64,000 nt of DNA from Streptomyces europaeiscabiei (lineage in GTDB: Bacteria; Actinomycetota; Actinomycetes; Streptomycetales; Streptomycetaceae), in NCBI RefSeq assembly GCF_036346855.1, contig NZ_CP107841.1, forward strand, positions 6,328,001 to 6,392,000, read 5' to 3'. The translations under genes and the position numbers were made by a program. Shown here in pieces: positions 35,306 to 43,469 of this stretch. Below the pieces are notes generated by a model that saw nothing but the letters and a program-made list of their open reading frames with translations, was not told the DNA's origin and searched no databases. Numbering within the stretch: the stretch's first letter is position 1; each line of letters begins with the position of its first letter.

Positions 35306-35378
35306 AGCGGTGTAGCTCAGTCGGTAGAGCAAGCGGCTCATAATCGCTGTGTCACCGGTTCAAGTCCGGTCACCGCTA
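35306..35378 (+). tRNA. tRNA-Met (anticodon CAT, elongator type)
   Basis: 73 bases. Acceptor AGCGGTG pairs fully with CACCGCT, discriminator A at 35378; a paired first base argues for an elongator rather than initiator tRNA. The anticodon loop CTCATAA gives CAT at 35339-35341; T arm GGTTCAAGTCC. CCA is not encoded. It lies just upstream of rpmG. Confidence 0.95.
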
Positions 35379-35383
35379 CTGAC

Positions 35384-35421
35384 AGTAGCCGATTGCGGGG
35401 TCGGTCCTTCGATCGGCTACT
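35384..35421 (+). terminator. Hairpin between tRNA-Met and rpmG
   Basis: Perfect 10-bp arms AGTAGCCGAT (35384-35393) and ATCGGCTACT (35412-35421) around an 18-base loop, followed by CTTCT. Probable tRNA terminator or attenuator before rpmG. Confidence 0.6.
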
Positions 35422-35469
35422 CTTCTATGCGTTAGACCCTGTCCCATCCGTTCGTCAAGGAGCACTCAC

Positions 35470-35634
35470 GTGGCTGCCACCGACGTCCGCCCGAAGATCA
35501 CGCTGGCCTGCGTGGAGTGCAAGGAGCGGAACTACATCACCAAGAAGAACCGGCGTAACAACCCGGACCGACTGGAGATGAAGAAGCACTGCCCGCGTTG
35601 CAACGCGCACACCGCGCACCGCGAAACGCGATAA
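35470..35634 (+). CDS. rpmG: Ribosomal protein bL33, zinc-binding form
   Basis: 54 residues from GTG 35470, with AAGGAG six bases upstream. The sequence [20 protein letters not shown] ... [15 protein letters not shown] is bL33 and keeps both CxxC pairs (CVEC and CPRC), so it is the zinc-binding C+ version. Streptomyces usually also carry zinc-free paralogues elsewhere that replace it under zinc limitation. The protein is part of the large ribosomal subunit. It precedes the dehydratase pair, the same order as rpmG2-hadAB in mycobacteria. Confidence 0.97.
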   Translation: MAATDVRPKITLACVECKERNYITKKNRRNNPDRLEMKKHCPRCNAHTAHRETR

Positions 35635-35648
35635 ATAAGGCTCGTACA

Positions 35649-35682
35649 CGAGGCCGTCCCCGAGAGATCGGGGGCGGCCTCG
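35649..35682 (+). terminator. Terminator after rpmG
   Basis: Arms CGAGGCCGTCCCCGA (35649-35663) and the segment 35668-35682 pair over 15 positions with one G-T, tetraloop GAGA. It separates rpmG from the dehydratase genes. Confidence 0.8.
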
Positions 35683-35749
35683 CGTCGTTGAGGGGCCCGT
35701 ACCGGCCAGTACCGCCGTATCCGCCGATCAACCAGGAGGTGCCGAGCCC

Positions 35750-36202
35750 ATGGCGCTCGACCAGTCCTTCGTGGGGCGTTCCTACCCGCCCACCGACCCC
35801 TACGAGGTCGGCCGGGAGAAGATCCGCGAGTTCGCGGAGGCCGTGGGGGACACCAACCCCGCGTACACCGACCCGGAGGCCGCCAAGGCGCTCGGCCACG
35901 CCGATGTGATCGCCCCGCCGACCTTCGTGTTCTCGATCACCTTCAAGGCGGCCGGTGAGGTCGTCCAGGACCCCCAACTGGGCCTCGACTACAGCCGGGT
36001 CGTGCACGGCGACCAGAAGTTCGCCCACCGGCGCCCGGTGCGCGCCGGTGACCGGCTCACGGTCACCTCGACCATCGAGGCGATCAAGTCCCTCGCGGGC
36101 AACGACATCCTGGACATCCGCGGCGAGGTCCACGACGAGTCCGGCGAGCACGTCGTGACCGCATGGACCAAGCTCGTGGCCCGCGCGGCCGAGAAGGCGT
36201 GA
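35750..36202 (+). CDS. MaoC-type dehydratase, HadA-like structural subunit
   Basis: 150 residues from ATG 35750 with CCAGGAGG upstream. MaoC_dehydratas_N hot-dog fold: FVGRSYPPTDPYEVGREKIREFAEAVGDTNPAYTDPEAA, then DVIAPPTFVF and HRRPVRAGDRLTV. Where catalytic subunits have D-x4-H, this has DTNPAYTD without His, as in mycobacterial HadA, which stabilises substrate while HadB catalyses. The next gene is the HadB-like partner, 7 bases on. In mycobacteria HadAB dehydrate 3-hydroxyacyl-ACP in mycolate elongation; Streptomyces makes no mycolates, so the substrate here is unknown. Confidence 0.88.
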   Translation: MALDQSFVGRSYPPTDPYEVGREKIREFAEAVGDTNPAYTDPEAAKALGHADVIAPPTFVFSITFKAAGEVVQDPQLGLDYSRVVHGDQKFAHRRPVRAGDRLTVTSTIEAIKSLAGNDILDIRGEVHDESGEHVVTAWTKLVARAAEKA

Positions 36203-36209
36203 GGATCCG

Positions 36210-36638
36210 ATGACCGCGAAGATCTCCTACGACGACGTCGAGGTCGGCACCGAACTGCCCGCGCAGACCTTCGGTGTGACCCGCGCCACCCTCGTCCAGT
36301 ACGCGGGTGCCTCCGGCGACTTCAACCCGATCCACTGGAACGAGAGGTTCGCCAAGGAGGTGGGCCTCCCGGACGTCATCGCGCACGGCATGTTCACCAT
36401 GGCCGAGGCGATCCGTGTCGTCACCGACTGGACCGGCGACCCGGGCGCGGTCGTCGAGTACGGCGTCCGCTTCACCAAGCCCGTCGTCGTCCCCGACGAC
36501 GACCAGGGCGCCACCATCGAGGTCAGCGCCAAGGTCGGCGCCAAGCTCGACGACAACACCGTCCGCGTGGACCTCACGGCGACGAGCGCCGGCCAGAAGG
36601 TCCTGGGCATGTCCCGGGCGGTCGTACGACTGGCCTGA
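36210..36638 (+). CDS. MaoC-type dehydratase, HadB-like catalytic subunit
   Basis: 142 residues from ATG 36210, with GAGGA upstream. The hot-dog hydratase motif is complete: YAGASGDFNPIHWNERFAKEVGLPDVIAHGMFTMA, with the catalytic Asp and His spaced as in HadB/R-specific enoyl hydratases, and later RFTKPVVVPDD. It should act as a heterodimer with the preceding gene product on (R)-3-hydroxyacyl thioesters in the cytosol. The pair is followed by murB with its own promoter, so this two-gene unit is probably a short operon. Confidence 0.92.
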   Translation: MTAKISYDDVEVGTELPAQTFGVTRATLVQYAGASGDFNPIHWNERFAKEVGLPDVIAHGMFTMAEAIRVVTDWTGDPGAVVEYGVRFTKPVVVPDDDQGATIEVSAKVGAKLDDNTVRVDLTATSAGQKVLGMSRAVVRLA

Positions 36639-36701
36639 GAGCCCACGCGGCAGTGCGCACATGGCACGGTCCCCCGCCCCTTCCGGGTGCGGGGGGTCTC
36701 G

Positions 36702-36707
36702 TACTCT
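36702..36707 (+). promoter_or_regulatory. -10 element of a probable leaderless murB promoter
   Basis: TACTCT at 36702-36707 ends seven bases before the GTG of murB, so transcription would begin at or next to the start codon. The -35 match upstream (TTCCGG at about 36681) is weak. No Shine-Dalgarno lies before the GTG, in agreement with leaderless translation. Confidence 0.6.
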
Positions 36708-36714
36708 TGAGCCC

Positions 36715-37770
36715 GTGCAGGAACTCCACGACGCCCCCCTCGCCCCGCTGACCACCTTCCGGCTGGGCGGGCCCGCGCACCGGCTGATCACCGCGACCAC
36801 CGACGACGAGGTGATCGCCGCCGTCCGCGAGGCCGACGACGCCGGTACGCCGCTGCTGCTCATCGGGGGCGGGTCCAACCTGGTCATCGGTGACAAGGGG
36901 TTCGCCGGGACCGCCCTGGTCATCGCGACGAAGGGTTACGCGCTCGACGGGACACGGCTGGAGCTGGCCGCCGGTGAGGTGTGGACCGACGCGGTCGCCC
37001 GGACCGTCGAGGCCGGGCTCGCCGGAATCGAGTGCCTGGCCGGCATCCCCGGCTCCGCGGGCGCCACGCCGATCCAGAACGTCGGCGCGTACGGCCAGGA
37101 GGTCGCCTCCACCATCACCGAGGTCGTCGCCTACGACCGCCTCACCCGCGAGACGGTCACCGTCCCGAACGCCGAGTGCGCCTTCTCGTACCGCCACAGC
37201 CGCTTCAAGGACGAACCCGAGCGGTATGTCGTGCTGCGCGTCCGGTTCGAACTGGAGGACGCGGACGGCCTGTCGGGCCCGGTCAAGTACGCCGAGACGG
37301 CCCGCACGCTCGGCGTCGGACCCGGCGACCGCGTCCCCCTCGCCGACGCCCGCGAGACCGTGCTGAAGCTGCGGGCGGGCAAGGGCATGGTGCTCGACCC
37401 CGAGGACCACGACACCTGGTCCGCGGGCTCGTTCTTCACCAACCCGATCCTCACGGACGAGGAGTTCGCCGCGTTCCACGCGCGCGTGCGGGAGCGGCTC
37501 GGGGACGACGCCACCCCGCCCGCGTACCCTGCGGGCGACGGCCACACCAAGACCTCCGCGGCCTGGCTGATCGACAAGGCGGGCTTCACCAAGGGGTACG
37601 GCACCGGCCCCGCCCGGATCTCCACCAAGCACACCCTGGCGCTCACCAACCGGGGTACTGCCACCACCGAGGACCTGCTCACGCTGGCCCGCGAGGTCGT
37701 GACCGGAGTCCGGGACGCCTTCGGCATCACTTTGGTCAACGAGCCGGTGACGGTGGGCGTCACCCTTTAG
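36715..37770 (+). CDS. murB: UDP-N-acetylenolpyruvoylglucosamine reductase
   Basis: 351 residues from GTG 36715, which begins where homology starts (LHDAPLAPLTTFRLGGPA). FAD-binding motifs LLIGGGSNLVIGDKG and GIPGSAGATPIQNVGAYGQE, YRHSRFK, the catalytic Ser region SAGSFFTNPI and SAAWLIDKAGFTKGYG are all present, as is the C-terminal NEPVTVGV with the proton-relay Glu. It reduces UDP-GlcNAc-enolpyruvate to UDP-MurNAc with NADPH, the second committed step of peptidoglycan synthesis, in the cytosol. It converges on the adenosine deaminase gene with 24 bases between stop codons. Confidence 0.96.
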   Translation: MQELHDAPLAPLTTFRLGGPAHRLITATTDDEVIAAVREADDAGTPLLLIGGGSNLVIGDKGFAGTALVIATKGYALDGTRLELAAGEVWTDAVARTVEAGLAGIECLAGIPGSAGATPIQNVGAYGQEVASTITEVVAYDRLTRETVTVPNAECAFSYRHSRFKDEPERYVVLRVRFELEDADGLSGPVKYAETARTLGVGPGDRVPLADARETVLKLRAGKGMVLDPEDHDTWSAGSFFTNPILTDEEFAAFHARVRERLGDDATPPAYPAGDGHTKTSAAWLIDKAGFTKGYGTGPARISTKHTLALTNRGTATTEDLLTLAREVVTGVRDAFGITLVNEPVTVGVTL

Positions 37771-37797
37771 GGCGCTCTAGTCGGCTAGGGCGCCCTA
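37768..37797. terminator. Hairpin containing both stop codons of murB and add
   Basis: Arms TAGGGCGC (37768-37775) and GCGCCCTA (37790-37797). The first arm begins with the murB stop TAG; the second ends with the complement of the deaminase stop. A compact shared terminator for convergent genes. Confidence 0.55.
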
Positions 37798-38835
37798 GTC
37801 GGCCGGACCGGCTAGCCAGTCGTCCACCCCGGCCAGCAGCTTCGTCCGCTCCTGCTCCGGCGCAGCCGACGCCCGGATCGACTGCCGGGCCAGCTCCGCC
37901 AGTTCCTGGTCGGTGAACCCGTGGTGGTGGCGGGCGATCTCGTACTGGGCCGCCAGGCGGGAGCCGAACAGCAGCGGGTCGTCGGCTCCCAGAGCCATGG
38001 GCACGCCGGCCTCGAACAGCGTCCTCAGGGGGACGTCCTGCGGCTTCTCGTAGACACCGAGCGCCACGTTCGAGGCCGGGCAGACCTCGCACGTCACACC
38101 CCGGTCCGCGAGCCGTTTCAGCAGACGCGGGTCCTCCGCCGCGCGCACCCCGTGCCCGATCCGCGAGGCGTCCAGATCGTCCAGGCAGTCACGCACCGAC
38201 GACGGGCCGGTCAGCTCGCCGCCGTGCGGCGCCGACAGCAGGCCCCCCTCGCGTGCGATCGCGAAGGCCCGGTCGAAGTCCCTCGCCATGCCCCGGCGTT
38301 CGTCGTTGGAGAGCCCGAAGCCCACCACGCCCCGGTCCGCGTACCGCACCGCCAGCCGGGCCAGCGTGCGCGCGTCCAGCGGATGCTTCATCCGGTTCGC
38401 GGCCACCACCACCCGCATCCCGAGCCCGGTCTCCCGCACGGACGTGTCCACCGCGTCCAGGATGACCTCCAGCGCCGGGATCAGCCCGCCCAGCCGGGGC
38501 GCGTACGACGTCGGGTCCACCTGGATCTCCAGCCATCCCGAGCCGTCCCGCACATCCTCCTCCGCGGCCTCCCGCACCAGCCGCTGGATGTCCTCGGGCG
38601 CTCTGACACACGAGCGCGCCGCGTCGTACAGCCGCTGGAACCGGAACCACCCTCGCTCGTCCGTGGCCCGCAGCTTCGGCGGCTCCCCGCTGGTCAGCGC
38701 ATCGGCGAGCGTTTCGGGCAGCCGCACCCCGTACTTGTCGGCCAGCTCCAGCACGGTCGTGGGCCGCATCGACCCGGTGAAGTGCAGATGCAGATGGGCC
38801 TTGGGCAGTTCAGAGAGATCACGTACACGCTCCAT
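37795..38835 (-). CDS. add: Adenosine deaminase family protein
   Basis: 346 residues from ATG 38835. Metal-dependent deaminase motifs are intact: LPKAHLHLHFTGSMRP, LSAPHGGELTGP (third His), SRIGHGVRAAEDP, CEVCPASNVALG and MALGADDPLLFG (catalytic Asp pair). The fold is a TIM barrel with one zinc. It should deaminate adenosine or a close analogue, though some Streptomyces homologues act on other N6-substituted purines or aminofutalosine, so substrate is inferred. A single gene on the minus strand, upstream neighbour an aminotransferase on the same strand after 136 bases. Confidence 0.9.
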   Translation of the reverse strand: MERVRDLSELPKAHLHLHFTGSMRPTTVLELADKYGVRLPETLADALTSGEPPKLRATDERGWFRFQRLYDAARSCVRAPEDIQRLVREAAEEDVRDGSGWLEIQVDPTSYAPRLGGLIPALEVILDAVDTSVRETGLGMRVVVAANRMKHPLDARTLARLAVRYADRGVVGFGLSNDERRGMARDFDRAFAIAREGGLLSAPHGGELTGPSSVRDCLDDLDASRIGHGVRAAEDPRLLKRLADRGVTCEVCPASNVALGVYEKPQDVPLRTLFEAGVPMALGADDPLLFGSRLAAQYEIARHHHGFTDQELAELARQSIRASAAPEQERTKLLAGVDDWLAGPAD

Positions 38836-38971
38836 CGCCCGATCCTGCCGTACGTCTCCGCCGTACCGGTAGCGGAATCCTCGAACGTGGCCTTGCTCGC
38901 ACAGACGAAGGGGCGGGACCCATACGAAAATCCGTACGGGGTCCCGCCCCTCGGGGCGATGCCTCAGGACG

Positions 38972-40198
38972 TCAGTCCGTCGCCTCCGCCAGCAGCTTCT
39001 GGAGGCGGGAGACACCCTCGACGAGATCCTCGTCACCCAGGGCGTACGACAGACGCAGATAGCCGGGGGTGCCGAAGGCCTCGCCAGGGACGACCGCGAC
39101 CTCGGCCTCCTCCAGGATCAGCGCGGCCAGCTCGACCGTGTTCTGCGGGCGCCTGCCGCGGATCTCCTTGCCGACCAGGTCCTTCACCGAGGGGTAGGCG
39201 TAGAACGCGCCCTCGGGCTCCGGGCAGAGGACGCCGTCGATCTCGTTGAGCATCCGCACGATCGTCTTGCGGCGCCGGTCGAAGGCCGTCTTCATCTCCT
39301 CGACGGCCGCCAGGTCGCCCGAGACGGCGGCCAGCGCGGCCACCTGGGCCACATTGGAGACGTTCGACGTGGCGTGCGACTGGAGGTTGGTCGCGGCCTT
39401 CACGACGTCCTTGGGGCCGATGACCCAGCCCACGCGCCAGCCCGTCATCGCGTACGTCTTCGCGACACCGTTGACCACGATCGTCCTGTCGGCCAGCTCG
39501 GGCACGACCACCGGCAGGGAGTGGAACTCCGCGTCGCCGTAGACCAGGTGCTCGTAGATCTCGTCGGTCAGGACCCACAGGCCCTTCTCGGCGGCCCAGC
39601 GGCCGATCTCCTCGATCTGCGCGCGTGTGTAGACCGCGCCGGTCGGGTTGGAGGGGGAGACGAAGAGCAGCACCTTCGTGTTCTCCGTGCGGGCCGCCTC
39701 CAACTGCTCGACGGAGACCCGGTAGCCCGTGGTCTCGTCGGCGACGACGTCGACCGGGACACCGCCGGCGAGACGGATCGACTCCGGGTAGGTCGTCCAG
39801 TACGGCGCGGGGACGATCACCTCGTCGCCCGGGTCGAGGATCGCGGCGAAGGCCTCGTAGATGGCCTGCTTGCCGCCGTTGGTCACGAGGACCTGCGACG
39901 GGTCGACCTCGTAGCCGGAGTCGCGCAGGGTCTTCGCGGCGATCGCGGCCTTCAGCTCGGGCAGACCGCCGGCCGGCGTGTAGCGGTGGTACTTCGGGTT
40001 CTTGCAGGCCTCGACGGCCGCCTCGACGATGTAGTCGGGGGTCGGGAAGTCGGGCTCACCGGCGCCGAAGCCGATCACCGGACGTCCCGCGGCCTTGAGG
40101 GCCTTGGCCTTGGCGTCCACGGCGAGGGTGGCGGACTCGGAGATCGCGCCGATACGCGCGGAGACCCGGCGCTCGGTGGGAGGGGTTGCAGCGCTCAT
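38972..40198 (-). CDS. Pyridoxal-phosphate aspartate aminotransferase
   Basis: 408 residues from ATG 40198; ATG 40207 three codons upstream is an equal alternative. A class I fold: [79 protein letters not shown] and the PLP lysine in [15 protein letters not shown]. It resembles the I-gamma type aspartate/prephenate aminotransferases. It transfers the amino group between aspartate and 2-oxoglutarate, possibly also prephenate. Located just upstream of tRNA-Trp and secE on the opposite strand, a position conserved in Streptomyces. Confidence 0.95.
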   Translation of the reverse strand: MSAATPPTERRVSARIGAISESATLAVDAKAKALKAAGRPVIGFGAGEPDFPTPDYIVEAAVEACKNPKYHRYTPAGGLPELKAAIAAKTLRDSGYEVDPSQVLVTNGGKQAIYEAFAAILDPGDEVIVPAPYWTTYPESIRLAGGVPVDVVADETTGYRVSVEQLEAARTENTKVLLFVSPSNPTGAVYTRAQIEEIGRWAAEKGLWVLTDEIYEHLVYGDAEFHSLPVVVPELADRTIVVNGVAKTYAMTGWRVGWVIGPKDVVKAATNLQSHATSNVSNVAQVAALAAVSGDLAAVEEMKTAFDRRRKTIVRMLNEIDGVLCPEPEGAFYAYPSVKDLVGKEIRGRRPQNTVELAALILEEAEVAVVPGEAFGTPGYLRLSYALGDEDLVEGVSRLQKLLAEATD

Positions 40199-40449
40199 GG
40201 ACCCCATCGTTTCAGACAGGAAACGCGCCGGGCACGCGGGTTTCACAGACTGAACAGCGACAGAACAACCGTCCGTATCCGCGACCGGAAGCGGTCGATC
40301 TTCGACGAGCAACGCCCCTACGGCCGCTTTCTGTTCGACGACAGGCCTCGGACCACGTATGCTCTCTCCTCGTTGGCCTTCACCGGCCGCGCCCCTCAGG
40401 TGCACACCGAGCACCCGGTCGGATGCGGTACGTTGGGGGAGAACCGCAA

Positions 40450-40522
40450 AGGGTCGTAGCTCAATTGGTAGAGCACTGGTCTCCAAAACCAGCGGTTGGG
40501 GGTTCAAGTCCCTCCGGCCCTG
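40450..40522 (+). tRNA. tRNA-Trp (anticodon CCA)
   Basis: 73 bases. Acceptor AGGGTCG pairs with CGGCCCT (one T-G), discriminator G at 40522. The stem CTGGT/ACCAG encloses CTCCAAA, giving anticodon CCA at 40483-40485. T arm GGTTCAAGTCC. CCA tail is not encoded. It precedes secE by 114 bases, the classic tRNA-Trp/secE/nusG arrangement. Confidence 0.97.
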
Positions 40523-40636
40523 CTACACACTCCTCACCCCAGGATGTGTGCGCATGTACGTACAGCAATGTTCCGCCGTGCGGCTCATACCGGGCGCGGC
40601 ACGGCCACGACCCGGACCGGAATCAGGTGAGGATGA

Positions 40637-40924
40637 ATGACGGACGCCGTGGGCTCCATCGACACGCCTGATGCCCAGGACGAGGTACCCGAGGACAAGA
40701 AGAAGACCCGCAAGGGTGGCAAGCGCGCCAAGAAGGGCCCGCTGAAGCGCCTCGCGATCTTCTACCGCCAGATCGTCGCGGAGCTGCGGAAGGTCGTCTG
40801 GCCGACCCGCTCCCAGCTGACGACCTACACCACGGTGGTCATCGTCTTCGTCGTGATCATGATCGGTCTTGTTACTGTGATTGACTTCGGCCTCGACAAG
40901 GCCGCCAAGTACGTCTTCGGCTGA
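40637..40924 (+). CDS. secE: Protein translocase subunit SecE
   Basis: 95 residues from ATG 40637 with GGTGAGGA upstream. A hydrophilic, very basic N terminus (KKKTRKGGKRAKKGPLKR) precedes YRQIVAELRKVVWPTRSQLTTY, the conserved amphipathic helix, then one membrane helix (VVIVFVVIMIGLVTVIDFGLD). It is the short one-helix form usual in actinobacteria and stabilises SecY in the translocon. nusG follows after 77 bases containing a hairpin. Confidence 0.97.
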   Translation: MTDAVGSIDTPDAQDEVPEDKKKTRKGGKRAKKGPLKRLAIFYRQIVAELRKVVWPTRSQLTTYTTVVIVFVVIMIGLVTVIDFGLDKAAKYVFG

Positions 40925-40926
40925 GC

Positions 40927-40963
40927 CGAAAGCGAAGGGCGCCGTAACCTGGCGCCCCTTTCG
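40927..40963 (+). terminator. Hairpin in the secE-nusG gap
   Basis: GGGCGCC (40937-40943) pairs with GGCGCCC (40951-40957), and CGAAA (40927-40931) with TTTCG (40959-40963), leaving a side bulge. It may attenuate transcription into nusG. Confidence 0.5.
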
Positions 40964-41001
40964 CGTGTTCCACCCCCATGTATCCAGGAAGAAGCAGCCA
41001 C

Positions 41002-41844
41002 GTGTCTGACCCGAACCTGAACGACGCCATCGAGCCGGACAAGTCCGAGGATGATGAGCTCGACATCGTCGAGGGAGCGGACGAGGTCGACGAGTTCGAG
41101 GCTGCCGAAGCCGAGGCGGGGGAGCCGGCCGAGGAAGAGGCCGTGCACGTCGAGGACTCCGACGACGAGGACGCCGACGACTCCGAGAACGCGGCCGAAG
41201 AGGCCGTCGAGGAGGAGGCCGAGCCGGTCGACCCCGTCGAGGCCCTGCGTGAGGAACTGCGGACCCTGCCCGGCGAGTGGTACGTCATCCACACGTACGC
41301 CGGTTACGAGAACCGCGTGAAGACCAACCTCGAGCAGCGTGCCGTCTCGCTGAACGTCGAGGACTTCATCTTCCAGGCCGAGGTGCCGCAGGAAGAGGTC
41401 GCGCAGATCAAGAACGGCGAGCGCAAGACGATCCGCCAGAACAAGCTTCCCGGATACGTCCTCGTCCGCATGGACCTGACGAACGAGTCCTGGGGCGTCG
41501 TCCGCAACACCCCCGGCGTCACCGGCTTCGTGGGCAACGCCTACGACCCGTACCCGCTGACCCTGGACGAGATCGTCAAGATGCTCGCGCCGGAGGCCGA
41601 AGAGAAGGCGGCCCGCGAGGCGGCCGAGGCCGAGGGCAAGCCGGCTCCCGCCCGCAAGCTCGAGGTCCAGGTGCTGGACTTCGAGGTCGGCGACTCGGTC
41701 ACCGTCACGGACGGCCCGTTCGCCACGCTGCAGGCGACCATCAACGAGATCAACGCGGACTCGAAGAAGGTCAAGGGTCTCGTCGAGATCTTCGGCCGCG
41801 AGACGCCGGTCGAGCTGTCGTTCGACCAGATCCAGAAGAACTAG
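41002..41844 (+). CDS. nusG: Transcription termination/antitermination factor NusG
   Basis: 280 residues from GTG 41002 ([13 protein letters not shown]); AGGAAG lies upstream. The first ~95 residues are an acidic Glu/Asp/Ala extension typical of Streptomyces NusG. The NGN domain begins [21 protein letters not shown] and includes [14 protein letters not shown] and GVTGFVGN; an insert rich in Ala/Glu precedes the KOW domain ([22 protein letters not shown] ... [18 protein letters not shown]). It binds RNA polymerase and couples to the ribosome or Rho. Ends at a strong terminator before rplK. Confidence 0.97.
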   Translation: MSDPNLNDAIEPDKSEDDELDIVEGADEVDEFEAAEAEAGEPAEEEAVHVEDSDDEDADDSENAAEEAVEEEAEPVDPVEALREELRTLPGEWYVIHTYAGYENRVKTNLEQRAVSLNVEDFIFQAEVPQEEVAQIKNGERKTIRQNKLPGYVLVRMDLTNESWGVVRNTPGVTGFVGNAYDPYPLTLDEIVKMLAPEAEEKAAREAAEAEGKPAPARKLEVQVLDFEVGDSVTVTDGPFATLQATINEINADSKKVKGLVEIFGRETPVELSFDQIQKN

Positions 41845-41880
41845 CCAGCTCGGGCTCCTTCTGGACCCGCCGCTTCCGAC

Positions 41881-41926
41881 CAGGTCAGACGGGCTGTCAA
41901 AAGCTTGTCTGACCTGCTCGGTTTTT
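41881..41926 (+). terminator. Terminator after nusG
   Basis: Perfect 10-bp arms CAGGTCAGAC (41881-41890) and GTCTGACCTG (41907-41916), followed within five bases by a GTTTTT tract: a classical intrinsic terminator. A possible rplK promoter overlaps its end (TTGGCC at 41925-41930, TATCGT at 41947-41952). Confidence 0.8.
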
Positions 41927-42023
41927 GGCCGCGCATCTATACCCGTTATCGTTGTGCGGTATGCCTTCATCCTGGACGCGACCTGGGTGGGGGCGCACTC
42001 GAATCGAAAGGACCCGGAGAGCA

Positions 42024-42458
42024 ATGCCTCCCAAGAAGAAGAAGGTCACGGGGCTCATCAAGCTCCAGATCAACGCCGGTGCGGCGAACCCCGCCCCGCC
42101 GGTCGGCCCCGCGCTCGGTCAGCACGGCGTCAACATCATGGAGTTCTGCAAGGCCTACAACGCCGCGACCGAGTCGCAGCGTGGCTGGGTGATCCCGGTG
42201 GAGATCACGGTCTATGAGGACCGCTCCTTCACCTTCATCACCAAGACGCCGCCGGCCGCGAAGATGATCCTCAAGGCCGCGGGTGTCGAGAAGGGCTCCG
42301 GCGAGCCGCACAAGACCAAGGTCGCCAAGATCACCGAGGCGCAGGTCCGCGAGATCGCCACGACCAAGCTTCCCGACCTCAACGCCAACGACCTGGACGC
42401 CGCGTCGAAGATCATCGCCGGCACCGCCCGTTCCATGGGCATCACGGTCGAGGGCTGA
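42024..42458 (+). CDS. rplK: Ribosomal protein uL11
   Basis: 144 residues from ATG 42024 with GGAG eight bases upstream; longer open frame upstream is not coding. Full-length uL11: [42 protein letters not shown], and the C-terminal 23S-rRNA-binding part [21 protein letters not shown]. It forms the GTPase-associated centre; it is the target region of thiostrepton and is needed for RelA-dependent ppGpp synthesis. rplA follows after 102 bases. Confidence 0.98.
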
Positions 42459-42560
42459 TCCCCACCTTCGTGACCATGCGGCTGCCGTAAAGAGCGGCCG
42501 CGCGTGGCAGGGCCCGCTCGGCCCGTACCACGACTCCTTTCAGAACACACAGGAGCAGTT

Positions 42561-43286
42561 GTGAGCAAGCGCAGCAAGGCTCTCCGCGCTGCGGACGCCA
42601 AGGTCGACCGGGACAAGCTCTACGCCCCGCTCGAGGCCGTCCGTCTCGCCAAGGAGACCTCCACGTCCAAGTTCGACGGCACCGTCGAGGTCGCCTTCCG
42701 TCTGGGTGTCGACCCGCGCAAGGCCGACCAGATGGTCCGTGGCACCGTGAACCTCCCGCACGGCACCGGTAAGACCGCCCGGGTCCTGGTCTTCGCGACC
42801 GGTGACCGTGCCGAGGCCGCGACCGCCGCCGGCGCCGACATCGTCGGCTCCGACGAACTGATCGACGAGGTGGCGAAGGGCCGTCTGGACTTCGACGCCG
42901 TCGTCGCCACCCCGGACCTCATGGGCAAGGTCGGCCGCCTCGGCCGCGTGCTCGGTCCCCGTGGTCTCATGCCGAACCCCAAGACCGGCACCGTGACCCC
43001 CGATGTCGTCAAGGCTGTCAACGACATCAAGGGCGGCAAGATCGAGTTCCGCGTCGACAAGCACTCGAACCTGCACTTCATCATCGGCAAGACGTCGTTC
43101 GACGACACCAAGCTGGTGGAGAACTACGCCGCGGCGCTGGAGGAGATCCTCCGTCTGAAGCCGTCGGCCGCCAAGGGCCGCTACATCAAGAAGGCCGCGA
43201 TCAGCACCACGATCGGCCCCGGCATTCCGCTCGACTCGAACCGCACCCGCAACCTCCTCGTCGAGGAGGACCCGGCCGCCGTCTGA
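42561..43286 (+). CDS. rplA: Ribosomal protein uL1
   Basis: 241 residues from GTG 42561 with AGGAG six bases upstream. Family motifs: [21 protein letters not shown], the second-domain [37 protein letters not shown] and [21 protein letters not shown]. It forms the L1 stalk and in many bacteria represses its own operon by binding its mRNA. The transcript ends at a very strong hairpin; two lipoprotein genes separate it from rplJ-rplL. Confidence 0.98.
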   Translation: MSKRSKALRAADAKVDRDKLYAPLEAVRLAKETSTSKFDGTVEVAFRLGVDPRKADQMVRGTVNLPHGTGKTARVLVFATGDRAEAATAAGADIVGSDELIDEVAKGRLDFDAVVATPDLMGKVGRLGRVLGPRGLMPNPKTGTVTPDVVKAVNDIKGGKIEFRVDKHSNLHFIIGKTSFDDTKLVENYAAALEEILRLKPSAAKGRYIKKAAISTTIGPGIPLDSNRTRNLLVEEDPAAV

Positions 43287-43330
43287 GCCCCGAGCTCACC
43301 GGCAGCCGCGTCGCGGCAGCACAGCCCGAG

Positions 43331-43374
43331 GACGAGCCCCGCAACCTTTCGAGGTGCGGGGCTCGTCCCTTTTC
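43331..43374 (+). terminator. Strong terminator of the rplK-rplA operon
   Basis: GACGAGCCCCGC (43331-43342) pairs with GCGGGGCTCGTC (43356-43367); ACCT/AGGT extend the stem to a TTCG tetraloop with one bulged A. A CCTTTTC tract follows. Confidence 0.92.
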
Positions 43375-43469
43375 GGCATACGGGCCGTTCTGGCATACGG
43401 CTGGGCATACGCGCGCGAGTGTGCTGCCCTGGTGTGCGGGGCACGGCAACTCCCTGGGGGTGGGAACGG

